64,000 bases of DNA from Pholiota molesta (GCA_014925825.1 JACGCK010000058.1:207995-271994); one strand, 5' to 3'; counted from the stretch's first letter, positions 35,201 to 46,537 are shown. The notes: a model not told the origin generated them from the sequence alone. Program-made: numbers and translations.

Positions 35201-36478
35201 ACAGGATGAATCTTGCCTTGGGGAGATCGTCCGAACGCGTCGGTCTTCAGCATCTTTTGGACGAAGAACATCTTGAAAAAATTGGTAATATCATATTCAT
35301 CCTTATTACACACAGTACACACTAACAATGTCTTCTATGCAGAGGAGGTGGAATACGACGATCAAACCCATCCTGGCTATTTTATCAAGAGGCTTCCAGG
35401 CACACCACCTGGAACCCAGCAGTTCATTGTACCCGATGATGAGGAACGCCAACAATCCTTTTCGGAGAGTGAGGACGACGAGGGTTACCGCGCATCACAG
35501 GAGCAAGGGGACCGCGGCGACGATGATGAAGGCGAGCACGCATCCCAGGCGCACAGCGACGACGACGCGCAGGCATACGGCGATGACGACGAAGGCGAGC
35601 GTGCATCCCACGACGAAGGCGAGCGCGCATCCCAGGCGCACAGCGACCATGACGGCGATGGCGACGACGGCGATGACGAAGGCGATGACGAAGGCGAGCG
35701 CGCATCCCAGGTGCACATCGACGACGACGACGACGACGACGACAACGACGACGACGATGACGATGACGGCGACGATGACAGCGGCGACAATGACGAAGGC
35801 GAGCGCTCATCCCAGGCGCACAGCGACGACGACGCAGTGGCCCGCGCATCGCAGGAAGCTTTGGCCGGTGACCAATCCGAACACGACACTGAGCAGCAAA
35901 GTGAGGAGGACAATGCTTCGCAGTGTGAAGCAGACGGTGTTAGCGTGGGCACCACAGTGACCAGTAAGTCCACGCTGATCTGTGATCCTTGTCCATTGGC
36001 TGACCGTGGCCGACAAGGTCTTAAACGCAAACGCGCCCTCTCCAGCAGTTCTGGACACTCTGCTCAACGCAGGCGGGTGGAGGGTTCTGATTGTGGTGAC
36101 CGCCGTACGCAGCAATTAACCCAGGCACGCAGTGCCGTGGTCACTCCGGTGGAAGCGGATATGGCAGTGTCGGTCGCTCCAGATGCCCCCAAAGGACGGA
36201 AGATAGGACATGCGGAGGCGGGTACGCCTCCATCCACCTTTCCCAATGCGGCTACCCGGGACTCCAGTCCGGATTTTACTTTTGATGGCTACGATGATAC
36301 CACGTTGGTCGAAATGGCCAGTTATACGGACAATTTACCAGCCAGTCTCTTCAAAGGTGTTGTTCCCGCCGGGGTTGCCGAAATGCGTTGGACGTCGTCC
36401 CCTCAAGCAGGTCCCTCGTCCTCCACTCCACTCGCAGCGCCAACCTCGCGGGCACTCAGGCCACGCCATCATAAGTAG
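32213..36478 (+). CDS. ParB/DGQHR-like large protein, copy B
   Basis: ATG at 32213 (MANKK), two short introns, then an exon with RVLTSHVQHVSS onward. A ParB-like core lies near 32740-32850: FSLSKATVANGNGRIDICR, where NGNGRI takes the place of D-G-x-x-R. The exon ends SWLVAFYDL at a GTATGT donor, the position shared with copies A and C. Later exons run MIEQSPNALQIKLGL, FFEAIVNQGLQLLDYL and, after an unresolved junction at 34040-34145 (in-frame TGA at about 34058), MATVGKVPDIPKP and LYVYHRIGRAYLATNEVW. GTAGGC..TTATTAG and GTAATA..ATGCAG introns then join to an acidic Asp/Glu/Ser tail of about 150 residues, a basic LKRKRALSSSS patch and the stop at 36478. The tail and basic patch suggest a nuclear protein. 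If the TGA is real there are two genes. Function unknown. Confidence 0.55.
35500..35850 (+). repeat. GAC/GAT-rich low-complexity coding repeat
   Basis: Tandem (GAC)n/(GAT)n runs and repeated GCGAGCGCGCATCCCAGG-like units encode Asp-rich runs and the repeated peptide GERASQAHSDDD in copy B. Open frames on the other strand (Arg- or Ser-rich) are by-products. Confidence 0.85.
36089..36117 (+). repeat. Palindrome A copy inside the coding exon of ParB-like gene B
   Basis: A 29-bp copy (first base G instead of A) lies in frame and encodes about DCGDRRTQQL just after the basic patch. It adds no stop in this phase. Confidence 0.8.
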
Positions 36479-36536
36479 TATTTTGTCATATCTCTAATTA
36501 ATGCAAGCGCTTCCTATTTGAAAATATGAGATTGGT

Positions 36537-36543
36537 TATAAAA
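36537..36543 (+). promoter_or_regulatory. TATA box of ParB-like gene C
   Basis: TATAAAA lies 59 bp after the stop of copy B and 43 bp before the ATG of copy C, so the whole intergenic promoter is about 107 bp. Confidence 0.55.
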
Positions 36544-36585
36544 CACGATAGGCAAACCCAATGTTCCGTTGCAAATTTTCCCAAC

Positions 36586-39500
36586 ATGCCCCACAGATCT
36601 TCCGACGATCTTGCCAACTTTCTCTCCCATTATGCACAGCTCCCCGCTCCCACCTCCCTGGCGGACTCAGTCGCGAGCCGACCCCTTGCCCCTGAAATTG
36701 TGCGGGCTCTCGCTTCCGCCAGCAGCATCGATTCGATTGAATTCTGGGTTGATCAGTCGGTTATCGCCTACTACATAGGCTCACTTCATCAGCTCGTGCC
36801 CTCTGAGCATCAACGTGCTTTGGACATCGAGGCAGTGCACAGTCTCAAGCTGAGCTTGGGCGATGAGCCCACCTCCTTCATGCTCTCATCGCCGATGACT
36901 GTAGTGTGCCTCCAGCCTGAGCGCACTAGCCATCAGACCAACGCCAGAACTGCCAGCCGGGCCATGGTCGTCATGGACAAGTCAGTCCAGTTTTCAATCC
37001 TGGACGGACAGCACCGTACCCGTGCCATGCTCGAGTGGTGTTTGGAGCGACAGATTCCGGAAGAATATCAGTTTTGGCTGTTACGGGTACTTCACCCCGG
37101 TGCGTTGTTGACTTCCTTCGCATACTGCAGTTGTGCCCATCTTGTCTCTTTGGTCAGGCTTCCTGGATGCGAACCCACTTCTGTTGAAGCACTTCATTAA
37201 TCACCAAAACACCCAGCTATTCCAAAAGCCGACACACCCCGTAGACGACCTCTTCACTCGCGCGAATCTCCTGGTCAACTCAGGCCAACAACACCAACCC
37301 CGTTTCTCCAACTACTCTCCCCACGATCAGTCTTCTTCTGTTGTGGAAACCGACGCCAGACGGGCTGTCACTTCCATTCTCCACTGCGGTTATGTCGTGG
37401 AGGCGATCGTCAAGTCCGACATATTCCACAAAGACGACCGCCTATGGCGCCAGCCCGACAGTGCTGGAGCAGAGGGGAGGGAAACGATCGAGTTTCTGAG
37501 AACATTGGTGTCGTATCACGTCCCAGAGGCACGCTTCCACTATTTTGTTTTCTGCGCCTCATCTGACCTTGGTGTGTCAGATCGCCCAACTTGTCATATT
37601 GGCTGCGGCAGAGATGACGGCGCGTCTGACCGACCTCTTCGGCAAGCCTTTCATGCTGTCGGATGTGATAAATCTCGCGGAGACTCAGGGTCGTCGTTTT
37701 CAAGAAAGCGGTTCACTTGAGTGGTTGCATAAAGCGGCGCAAGCGGGAAATCATCCAATCGATCTTGACATGTTTGCCAGCATCGAGAGCATTGTCAAGA
37801 ACGTTGCGCTCAAGCACAATGTTTGTCCTGTGGTATGCCCCCTTGCGCCTTGATCTCCCAGTAACCGTTTTTCTCATTCTTACGTCTAGCTTTTTCATCC
37901 TGGGCTTGTTATCGTTCCCCTGTCGTCTTCAACGAAGAAAAAATTAGCTCTGCCTGTCTGGTTGAACGTTCACAGGGACGTTTTGAGAGCGGTAAGTGCA
38001 TTGTATCTTTCCCTTGTTGTCAACTCAACATGCGGTTAGATTCTCATCATCGTCTGGGGCGTTGACCATGCGCAAACCCTGATGCAACCCATGTCTGCGA
38101 GCGTTACTGCGCCATTACAAGCCCTTCGCAATGAAGCGCACCTTCGCAATCCCACTCTAAACATGGAGCATTGGTTTGACCGAGTACGTGTTCGTTATCT
38201 TCAGCGCCATGCTTCAGCGCTCACCTATTGTAGGTCATGAATCTCATTACCTTCCCACGGACCACTGCTCTTTATCAGTCATGGCGTGCGCTCAAGGAAG
38301 CGTTTGCAACGGAGGCGGGGGTCACTCCAAGCTCTTTGGGTTCAGCGTTCAGGGGTGTGGTTGGAAATTCCAATAAGGTGAACTTGTTGTGCGCCCAGGT
38401 TGTCCGTCTAATGGAAACCAACAACGCATGGTATAACCTCATCCACGCTGTCGGCATCATTCATCCGGGGGACCAGCTTGGCTGTTCCGCTGGCGCCACC
38501 AAATCCTATCACATGCCCCCCGTCTCTCCGCACGATGCAGAGCTGGCTGCGCTTCAGATGGAACGCAACCGCGTCGAACGTCAGGACGCGAACCAGATGA
38601 GGGCCGAGGGTCGGCAACAACCCCAGACGGCGGCCGCCGAGCATGCTGCCGAACTCGCCAAGGCAGAGCTGGAGCGCGTCCGTCGAGAGACGGAGATAGG
38701 CGAAGAAGACGCGAAGGTGAAGAGGGACACACTGGACGCTCTCCAACGTCGACACGAGGAAGACACCGCCGCCGCCGCCGAACAGTTGGTCGCGGCTCAA
38801 CTCGCACGCGATCAAGCCAGATCGACCGTGGCCGCCGAGTTGCGCGACCTCCAGGACGCACACGAGGCGCGTCAAACCCAGATCACCGAAATTCTTCGGA
38901 AGGTGAACGACCAGGAGAAGCTTGCTCTGTACTTTCGAGGTGGGAACGACTATAGCAGCGACCCCGACTTTGCTGAACTAAGCGCTGAGCTGGTGCACAT
39001 TGACGCCCAGATCGCAGCACTTCGCAACCGCGCCCGCTCGGCGGAGCCTGTCGTCGATCTGGACGAGATCGATATCACTAGCTTGGAGGATCCCGATGCC
39101 CCTATCGCATTTCCGCTTCCGGCCCAGACCATTCTCAACCTCTCCGTTCTCAGATCCTTCGACCGCTCTCCGGAACCTGCTTTTCGCCTCCTAAACGCCT
39201 ATTTAGCACTTCCAAGTTCTCTCAAGAAGGCATTCCTGTTGGACGGACTGAACGAACGTCTGGCAGAATGGGCCCAGTTGCTTCTTTCAGGTGGGCGGGA
39301 GGCACCCAACGTGTCTCGAGCAACAAAGCGCAAACGAGCTACCCCCTCTTCTGATGAGGATGGATCGATGTCTCCACAAGCCACCGATGCCTACAACCAA
39401 CCATCTTCCTCCCAGCTTGGGAATGACCAGCAACCATCTTCCCAGCAGACCAGAGTTGAGAAGGACCCGCCATCCTCCTCTCGCACTTCTGCCCATCCCC

Positions 39501-39613
39501 GACGTACGACAGGCATACTTTCGTATAAACCCACTTATGTTCCTCCTAGTGATATGTATGGGGCCCCCGCCGCGGATGACGCTGACCATGATCTTGCCAA
39601 TTACAATCGTTAA
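36586..39613 (+). CDS. ParB/DGQHR-like protein, copy C, with coiled-coil C-terminal region
   Basis: ATG at 36586 (MPHRSSDDLANFL). Residues near 36985-37050 read FSILDGQHRTRAMLEW, a textbook DGQHR motif of the ParB-like superfamily (as in DndB-type proteins). Exon 1 ends FWLLRVLHPG at GTGCGT; the GGTCAG acceptor gives FLDANPLLLKHFIN. Further exons encode ARRAVTSILHCGYVVEAIV, IAQLVILAAAEMTARLTDLF, LFHPGLVIVPLSSTKKKLAL and WGVDHAQTLMQPM. The final long exon (from about 38234) has an Ala/Glu/Arg-rich coiled coil of about 130 residues (38550-38920), a basic TKRKRATPSS patch and a Ser/Gln-rich tail. Stop TAA at 39611-39613 overlaps palindrome A (39612). It is the second member of a head-to-tail pair with copy B. 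A nuclear DNA-binding role is plausible; no activity is shown. Confidence 0.6.
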
Positions 39614-40640
39614 TTGCAGCTTACGGCGTACGTAGCAATCAGCTTAGGTCGTGTGGCGTATGTAGCAATGAATAGTCTGCAGTTCACCCAATAAATCACT
39701 CCTTCTTTCACGCTCGCTAAGGCTGGACACGAGTCAAGCTAACTCGCAGGTACTTGTGGGTTGAACTGTGAGAATACCTGCGGGTAAGCTGACCCGCGAG
39801 TCCGGGTCACTCGTTCCTACGGGTAGACGCGGTTTCAGGTTTTGGATTTTCAATTCTACGGGTACCCGCGCAAGTACTCGCAATTTTTATTTATTTATTT
39901 GCCAGCCAGGAGCCCAACATTTAGTATATCCTCGAGAAATGCGAAACAACCGGCAAGAGTCGCTTGGTAAGCTGGTTCCAGAACCAGCTTACCAAGCAAT
40001 CAAACTCCGCATGAATACCAGAACAATCGCTGTACGTATGGATCATACCGTATCCCCCGTAGACAAATTGTATTCATTACTTTATATAATACATTCAATT
40101 CTGTTCATGTGTTCTCAAAGATGGCACCTCCTCGAGAGGTGGCATCTCATTGTTATCAAACTCAGAACAAGTACTTACTCGCAGGTATACCTAATTCCCA
40201 CGCCGAAGATGCTGCCCGCTCTTGTCCATTACAAGAATAATTGCAGCTTACGGCGTACGTAGCAATCAGCATTAAGTATTAGGTCTCTTTTCTTGTGTTG
40301 TGATGTATGTAGCAATGAATAGTCTACAGTTTACCCAATAAATTGCTCCTTCTTTCACGTTCGCATGTTTGACATGTACGCTGTTCATAGTCATAGACTA
40401 CAGCGCGCCTTCCGCTAGCAGGTCCCTACTCGCTTACGAATTGCCACGGCGAACAACGAACTTCCCCATCTTCTCATCTGATGATGAGGATGCATTCTTG
40501 TCCCCACAAACTGTAGTTGCCAACTACTAGCCATCTTTCTCCCACGCTGCGAATGACGAGCGTCGAAGATGCTGCCCACTCTTGTCCATTCCGAAGAATA
40601 ATTGCAGCTTACGGCGTACGTAACAATTAGAGTACTCTTA
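39612..40640. repeat. Three copies of palindrome A in partial duplications of the 3' end of ParB-like gene C
   Basis: Palindrome A (minus orientation) at 39612-39640, 40239-40267 and 40600-40628. The sequence around each (CGAAGATGCTGCCC..TCTTGTCCATT before, TAGTCTGCAGTTCACCCAATAAAT after) derives from the last codons and 3' flank of gene C. 40455-40545 also resembles 39345-39425 of that gene (CTTCTGATGAGGATG). No intact gene is visible between 39614 and 40813. Confidence 0.75.
39963..39996. repeat. Perfect 34-bp palindrome (16-bp arms, 2-bp centre)
   Basis: The left arm CTTGGTAAGCTGGTTC and the right arm GAACCAGCTTACCAAG are exact reverse complements, separated by CA. It lies in non-coding, A/T-rich sequence among the gene C 3'-end repeats. 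Confidence 0.85.
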
Positions 40641-40813
40641 ATGGCTGATTGCAGTGTATATAGTATGACCAATTGATTTGCTACTTCGAGTGCATGGTTC
40701 ACCCTCGCATATACACCTGTGATTGACCGCAGTTCATGCTCACTTAGACGGACGCAGTGATGTACCACTGCATGCACGGAAAAATAATATATGATTAAAC
40801 TACCTCTTTATAT

Positions 40814-42766
40814 CTAGTGACGTTCTAGGATCTTCCACAGCTTGGCAAGGTTGCAAAGCGAATGCTCCAGAGTTATGTCATCAAAAACAATTTTTTCAGT
40901 GGGCACTGCCGCCTGCACCAAACCCATAGCTGTTCTGAGGCCTTCTTCACAATCCTCCTCTGTCGGTTTCGCGTTCTTAAGACGCGTGGGAAGGAGGCCG
41001 AGGAGGTCCAATCCTTTGACAGCGCCCTTGTTGATCTCGCATACATTCCGGACCATCTGGGTGGCCGTAAACGGATTGACGACGGCCCCATAGATCAGAT
41101 CGCACACTAAAAGATAGCTGGTCTGAACGCCCAATTGAGGGAAGCGCTTGTGAACGTTGTGTGCGCCGGTCTGAGGATCGATGTCCACGTCCGACGCACG
41201 GAAAAATTCAAGTGCGGCTACCGGATCCCAGTTGTCCGAGGGGACTTCATCCCAGTGTTGTTTCAAGCTGGTCCAGTATGTATCAGCCAACTCGATGCAC
41301 CGACCAGGTTCGAGCGTCCCATAAGTCTCAGGGTTGCCAAAGCAAGCGTGCGCAAAGTCATCAACAGAGGTGAAGTACATCCGTCCAGTGCGGGAGAATT
41401 CAGTATTGAATGTGATCCCCCGGCACACCAGGGCACTGAAGATGCCTGATTGACGGTCGCGGTCTGCGTTTAAAGGCCCGTCCGGGCCCCTCATGCGGAC
41501 CCGTGTGGGTGCGTCTTCTCGAAATGGATTGTAGCAGTCTCCCTCGATGGTCAGTGCGGTCTGAAGATGGATATCGGGAAGGGTCCCGTTCTCGTGGATG
41601 ACGTGGTGGGATTTCTCCATGAACCATTGGTACGTTTCCTGGCGAGCATTCGTAATGGGGGCCAAGATGGCATCTGTCACCTCATAGCCGGGATGGCCGT
41701 CCTCCCTTGCAAATTGGGTCACGATTTCACTGATCTGGCACAGCTGACGCCGCAATCGCGTTTCGTTGTCGTAGAGGGGGTGGTTTGGCAAAGCGTCGGT
41801 GATTTTGTCCTCAGACCAGTCGGTGGCGCCTAGAATACCTTGACATGACCTTTGTGTGGCGCTGAGGAACGTTTTCCACACGTGAGGTAGGAACAACACG
41901 CCTTCATCGGTATCGCGCAGTAATGCATGAATGAACTGCGCCTGCACCAGTCCGATACTAGGAGGAGGGTAGTTCAACCATTGGCGGATAATAGAACATG
42001 TACCTATCCTGATACGGTCGGCGATGAGGACTCCCGTAGCAAAGGTAGGCAAGGTAGTAATGGGGGGGGACCCAAGAACAGGGCACTGGAATTGGATCTG
42101 GCTGCCCATTGGGTCTACCATGGCTCTGCCGACGTCGCTCACTAAGGTTCGAAGCCATCCGTACTCCAGAGGAGCTGTCTCATTTAGATGGTCCCGGACG
42201 GCATTCGGAATGGCCACCTCAATCCATCGCCAAAGGTCGCGCGTCGTCTTCATAATGAGCACCCGAGCGTATTGAATCCGTATATGAGCGCGGTTTGAAT
42301 GGCTGTATAGCGTATCCAAGGCGCCCAACGCAGTGTGTGCAACGAACATGGTTTGGGCCTCCAAAGGCCCGTCCTGCACGCAGGCGCTGAAAGAGGTGAC
42401 ATGCGCCTTGGCGTGCTGAATACGAACACCATCCCCTTCCGTGCCTGGTGTGCTATATCTCAGCGCCAGGAGGTCTCTGTGCATCTGGGAAATGTGTTCG
42501 GTGATGTCCTCCTCGGAGAGGTTTTTCAGGAAGGGCGGTGCACCTGGTGTTGGTTGCATCAGTGATAGACAGAGGTGTGTGCTGGGACCCAACACTGACC
42601 AGCATAAGGGATGTAGGATGTATTCCTGTCTTCGTTGTTCCGAGCATTCCTCTTCTGTTTTTTGCTGGGAGGAGGTTGGGTGGCTGATGGGTAGAGGAAC
42701 ATGAGCGAAATTCATAGTAGGCAAAGCTTGGATACTGACCTTCCTCGGCTGTATTCTCTTCCTCAT
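40814..42766 (-). CDS. Unrecognised 650-residue protein or C-terminal part of the upstream 2OG-oxygenase-like gene
   Basis: Long uninterrupted minus-strand frame ending at 40814. It has regular codon structure and no low complexity, with segments such as LKNLSEEDITEHISQMHRDL, WLNYPPPSIGLVQAQFIHAL, CQGILGATDWSEDKITDAL, TFNTEFSRTGRMYFTSVDDF and the C-terminal LEHSLCNLAKLWKILERH. I recognise no family. On its 5' side (42.7-43.2 kb) are mini-exons rich in Glu and Lys/Arg (HTRKRAGAKAPEE, EDPVEPESEE, KTEEECSEQRR) with good GT..AG signals. They appear to link it to the oxygenase-like exons upstream, so one gene from 45144 to 40814 is likely. The paralogue at 61-63 kb lacks this part. Confidence 0.5.
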   Translation of the reverse strand: MRKRIQPRKVSIQALPTMNFAHVPLPISHPTSSQQKTEEECSEQRRQEYILHPLCWSVLGPSTHLCLSLMQPTPGAPPFLKNLSEEDITEHISQMHRDLLALRYSTPGTEGDGVRIQHAKAHVTSFSACVQDGPLEAQTMFVAHTALGALDTLYSHSNRAHIRIQYARVLIMKTTRDLWRWIEVAIPNAVRDHLNETAPLEYGWLRTLVSDVGRAMVDPMGSQIQFQCPVLGSPPITTLPTFATGVLIADRIRIGTCSIIRQWLNYPPPSIGLVQAQFIHALLRDTDEGVLFLPHVWKTFLSATQRSCQGILGATDWSEDKITDALPNHPLYDNETRLRRQLCQISEIVTQFAREDGHPGYEVTDAILAPITNARQETYQWFMEKSHHVIHENGTLPDIHLQTALTIEGDCYNPFREDAPTRVRMRGPDGPLNADRDRQSGIFSALVCRGITFNTEFSRTGRMYFTSVDDFAHACFGNPETYGTLEPGRCIELADTYWTSLKQHWDEVPSDNWDPVAALEFFRASDVDIDPQTGAHNVHKRFPQLGVQTSYLLVCDLIYGAVVNPFTATQMVRNVCEINKGAVKGLDLLGLLPTRLKNAKPTEEDCEEGLRTAMGLVQAAVPTEKIVFDDITLEHSLCNLAKLWKILERH

Positions 42767-43221
42767 CCTCGCGCGCGTTCCTCTTCTTTTTTGTTGGGGC
42801 AGGAAGTGAGGTGGCTGATGGGTAAAGGAACGTCAGCCGACTTCGTGGCCAAAGGTTAAATACTTACGTTCCTCGGACTCAGGTTCTACTGGATCTTCTA
42901 TTCACATGCAAGGTTGAGCAACAACACAAGAGTCTGTCTTAAGTACCTACCCTCCTCAGGCGCTTTGGCGCCCGCGCGTTTCCGTGTATGTTTACCTATT
43001 GGGGTTTGAGATGCGATATCCCAAAAGGCCGCATGTGAACTACTTACCATCACGCCGCGGGGGAGGAGGACTGGTTTTGGTTCCATTTCGTCCTATTAGC
43101 AGATGAGATGGAATTTACAAGGACGAATATGGACGACCTACCTTGCTTGCCCGGCGCCGACCGTTTTCTCTTTCGAGTCTTGTTAGGCTTTGACTCTATG
43201 GACGGCATCAGGGATCCAAAA

Positions 43222-45144
43222 CTAACGCATAAAAGCAAAGAACACACTCGGTTCAACGGGAGGAAATGTCACTTGGTTCTTGTTTCCAGAAAGCCAGGGT
43301 ACATGTGCACTATACCGTGCGACAAATGCATCCAAGCGCCTGCGTGCCTCGGGAAGAACAGTATCCAGTTGAGCCACAAGTTCAGGCGGCGCCATATCGG
43401 GTGTGACGGTCGAGCTGTTTGACGGCTCCCGCCAACCTGGTCCCAACAGCCATGGTTCTACCGAACGATGGGTGTTGGTCTCCGGATCTAAGAACTTGAA
43501 GGCTCCTACAAACATATCAGAATTGATCTGCACGCCGATCGATGGGTCGAGCTGTCGAATAAAACCAAGAGACAGGTTCAACAGGCTGCGCGCCATGAAT
43601 TCGGCGAGGTTCTTTCCCTCCATCACAACATGGCCATCCGCGGCGAATGTGTTGTGCGGGCAACGGTCGATAGCATCACTTCTGAGTGGGAAATTAGTGC
43701 AGTGCCCAAACCGCTTCCACCACGACATCTTACCTTTCAGTGCCAAACTCTGGCGGTAAGTTGAACATCTCAGACGCGTTGTTCTTCGATCCAGGTACCG
43801 CGGCCAGCGCTACACGGTGCTTGGTGTCCATGCAGCCATTTTTGGCATAGGACACCAGACTTAGTCGGCCTCGCTTCTTCAGTGAGGGTAAGGGCGTCCT
43901 CGGCGGGGCTACTGCTGGAGTGGCACCATGTTGCCGAAGACCTGAAAACATCAAGGAGCTCAAGTTGTTCAAGGAAATAAAGACCCCCGGGTACGCCAGA
44001 AAGAACCGCCCAGGATCGTCCTTAGGCCCCAAATTGCTAACTGATGTCAAATGGGTAAAGGCATCTATAGCATCGTTTTCATCACGGTGTTTTTCCCCAA
44101 ACTGGCCGAGATCTTTTTTCACTGGCCGCCCTAAGTCGCGTCATGAGCAAAAAGAGAAAGAGAGAAAGAACATGGGAACGTACCTTGACCTTGGCCCTTA
44201 CACTCTACGCCCACAATGTTCAATTGGTTAGAGGTGAAGGCAACATTGTCATCAGTGCCGATATGGGGAAGATTCGTAATCTCGGCGTTGAGTTCGAGGT
44301 GCTCGAGAATTTCAGGAGGTGCATACTGCAGGTTGGTCATGGCGACTTCGGTTGAGATCTGTCCAGAACATATGAGCGTGCTCTCACCGATGAGGAGGGA
44401 AATACGCACCTTCAGCAAGTCCTTGCGAAGTTCCAGTATTTCCGGATTCTTGGTCGAGCAACCGTCTGCACAGGGTGCAACCAGAACTTTGGGGACCTCG
44501 TAAGAGTTACCATAGGCGTAGCACCGGCCATCTTGGACTTTAGTGGGACGAGTTCGTTCAAATGCCGTCCCTTTGTTGGAGTGCACATCGCGCTCGGCGA
44601 TGGGACCAAGGACACGGTCGCGCACGTCTCTGAGGGAGCTTTTGACCTCCTCCGATAACATTCCTCTGAAATGGAGCATTGAGTGGTATTGAAGCAAATT
44701 ATAGAATTAAAAACACACGGCGAAAACACGGCAGCCACGAGAATGTCGTCTTCGCCACTGGGTCGTCCATCGAGTGGGCGTGAGAAGAGTAGATCGTTGT
44801 CCACGAGTTTGGCATAGCCTTTCCCACCTCATCAAACAATGCCCATTGTATACTTGGTGAATATGCAACTCACCAGCGTCTCTTGCCGCATTCTCATTAC
44901 CATACAAAATGGGTGTATCGACTTCCGCCTGTAAGGCGGCGGTCATTCCTTCGGTTGAAATGTCCTGGACAAAATATAAATTTCTTCCAGACCACCCGTT
45001 CGCCCGTTTGGGATGAGGGCGGTTCATGACGTATATGGTCGGTAGGACCTTGGGACGCCGCTTCCGTAACTCGAGTTTTTTATCCTTCGGTCCTTTAGGC
45101 AACTTAGGCATGATGCTGACAATGATGGAAGGAGGTTTCAACAT
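43222..45144 (-). CDS. 2OG-Fe(II) oxygenase-like protein, copy 1
   Basis: Start ATG at 45144 or 45109 (MPKLPKGPKDKK). The exons encode YFVQDISTEGMTAALQAEVD, LLFSRPLDGRPSGEDDILVA, a Cys-containing APCADGCSTKNPE segment and APPEILEHLELNAEI. The core follows: FGEKHRDENDAIDAF (H-x-D iron ligands), GRFFLAYPGVFISL, SGLRQHGATP (distal His) and KRGRLSLVSY (2-oxoglutarate Arg), then SLLNLSLGFIRQLDPSIGVQ. The H-x-D..H..R order matches double-stranded beta-helix dioxygenases. The copy at 61133-63350 shares every one of these blocks, so both are real genes of one family. After the nominal stop at 43222 an exon with KPNKTRKRKRSAPGKQ (nuclear-signal-like) can be spliced on, leading toward the 40.8-42.8 kb frame. 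Substrate unknown. It is not closely similar to the TET/JBP-like gene. Confidence 0.58.
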
Positions 45145-45311
45145 CCCCAACTCCTCGCTCTGTTTCTATACCTGTCTCAATCCTTGTCTCAGTACAACGT
45201 TTCACCCTGATAACGTGCATGGGTGGGTCAGTTGGCCCAAGCTTTCAGGATGCGTGCTCTGCCGGTATGCCATACGTATATTACCCTTCTCGATGTCTGT
45301 ACCCCAGCTAG

Positions 45312-46373
45312 TGTGGAAGAGTTGACGTCTTCTTGGTAGAAAGGACCGAGGTCGTCGAAGACGGATGAAATAGACTGGAGGATGGCACAAGCGAGTGCCT
45401 ATGTGTAGATAGAGGGGAGTTAGTGGTCAATGCTATATAAATCAAGTGCTCAGCTCGTTTTACTCGGGTTAGGCTCGCGCTCGGTCTCGCAGTGTTCAGA
45501 ATTGAGTGGGGGTAGATTGACCAAAGAGACAGAAATTTTACAAACGAAGTATATACGAGATTCCCTGGCGCACGCGTACTCTTGCGTCGCCAGGTCCGTG
45601 AAATCAGGAAAAAACCAATAAGCTACTCGACGCGTGTATCTAGAGTGCCCGTTTTCAAATAAAGATAAGGACCTAGGCCACGCGGAACGATATTGTCGGC
45701 CGTACACAGGATAGGAGGAGCAGTTGGTGTGATGATGCGGGCGCGAGAGGAGACACATCCTTGCCAAAGGGATGTGCCTTCCAACACGGGTGACCAAGCC
45801 ATGTTCGCTGCTCGACGCATATACGGGCGCATCCTCCAGGTTCTGTGCACGACGTATCGTCTCGCCCTGCGCGGCTTTGGCTATGTGGAAGAAACAAAAC
45901 GAAACGCGGAAGTGATCGAAATTATTGATAGATAAAAATGGAAAAACATATCTTGGAATTTGAAAAGCAAAACGTCGGGTAAAGGTCGTCCGACACACCC
46001 TATGCCCTGTTCCCATCTCCGTCGTTCTTGTAGGGTTACGGTCGACTGTTCGTTCGTCGAGCGCGACGCAGTGTTCTGTTGACGATGTCGAGCTTGCGCG
46101 GGCGCCTAAGTTGCCGTCAGTGTGCCGAGTACGTTCCCGCGCTATATTTGAGGTCCTAAGGCATCGCAAAAGGAAGTGAGAGTACGCGAATTTGATAATA
46201 GATAGTCCATGTGATAGGAAGTAAAACGATTGGGGAAGCGGGTAAAGGGTATGTACGAGGGGGCAGAGAGATCTTATCGATCGTTGAGCATGGGCTCGCG
46301 CGGCTTGATCGGCATCACGTGGGAAGTTGGACTTTGCGCCGCGTCGACGAGCGCGCTATCCATCTCCTCCACA
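45312..46373 (-). repeat. 3' LTR of the Gypsy element
   Basis: 1062 bp, bounded by TGTGGA and TCCACA, nearly identical to 53488-54543. A polypurine tract (AAAGGGGGGCAC on the minus strand, 46374-46385) directly abuts its inner edge, marking it as the 3' LTR of a minus-strand element. Confidence 0.92.
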
Positions 46374-46537
46374 GTGCCCCCCCTTTAGATGTTGCCCCCA
46401 ACATCAAGAAGGATGAGATGGAAGAAATAAAGGAGAGATGGATAGAATAATAAAAGAAGAGAGAATGTGAAGGGCCACGGAAACGGCAAGTAAAGTCAAA
46501 TAGGAAAATGAAAGGGAATGCAAAGGGAACGGGGACG

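Noticed and set aside
35424..36030. Arg-rich and Ser-rich minus-strand frames
   Set aside because: Shadows of the GAC/GAT repeat that encodes the acidic tail of ParB-like gene B.
45450..46169. 239-codon minus-strand frame, repeated at 53794-54339
   Set aside because: Lies entirely within the LTRs and resembles no protein; the shared presence only reflects LTR identity.
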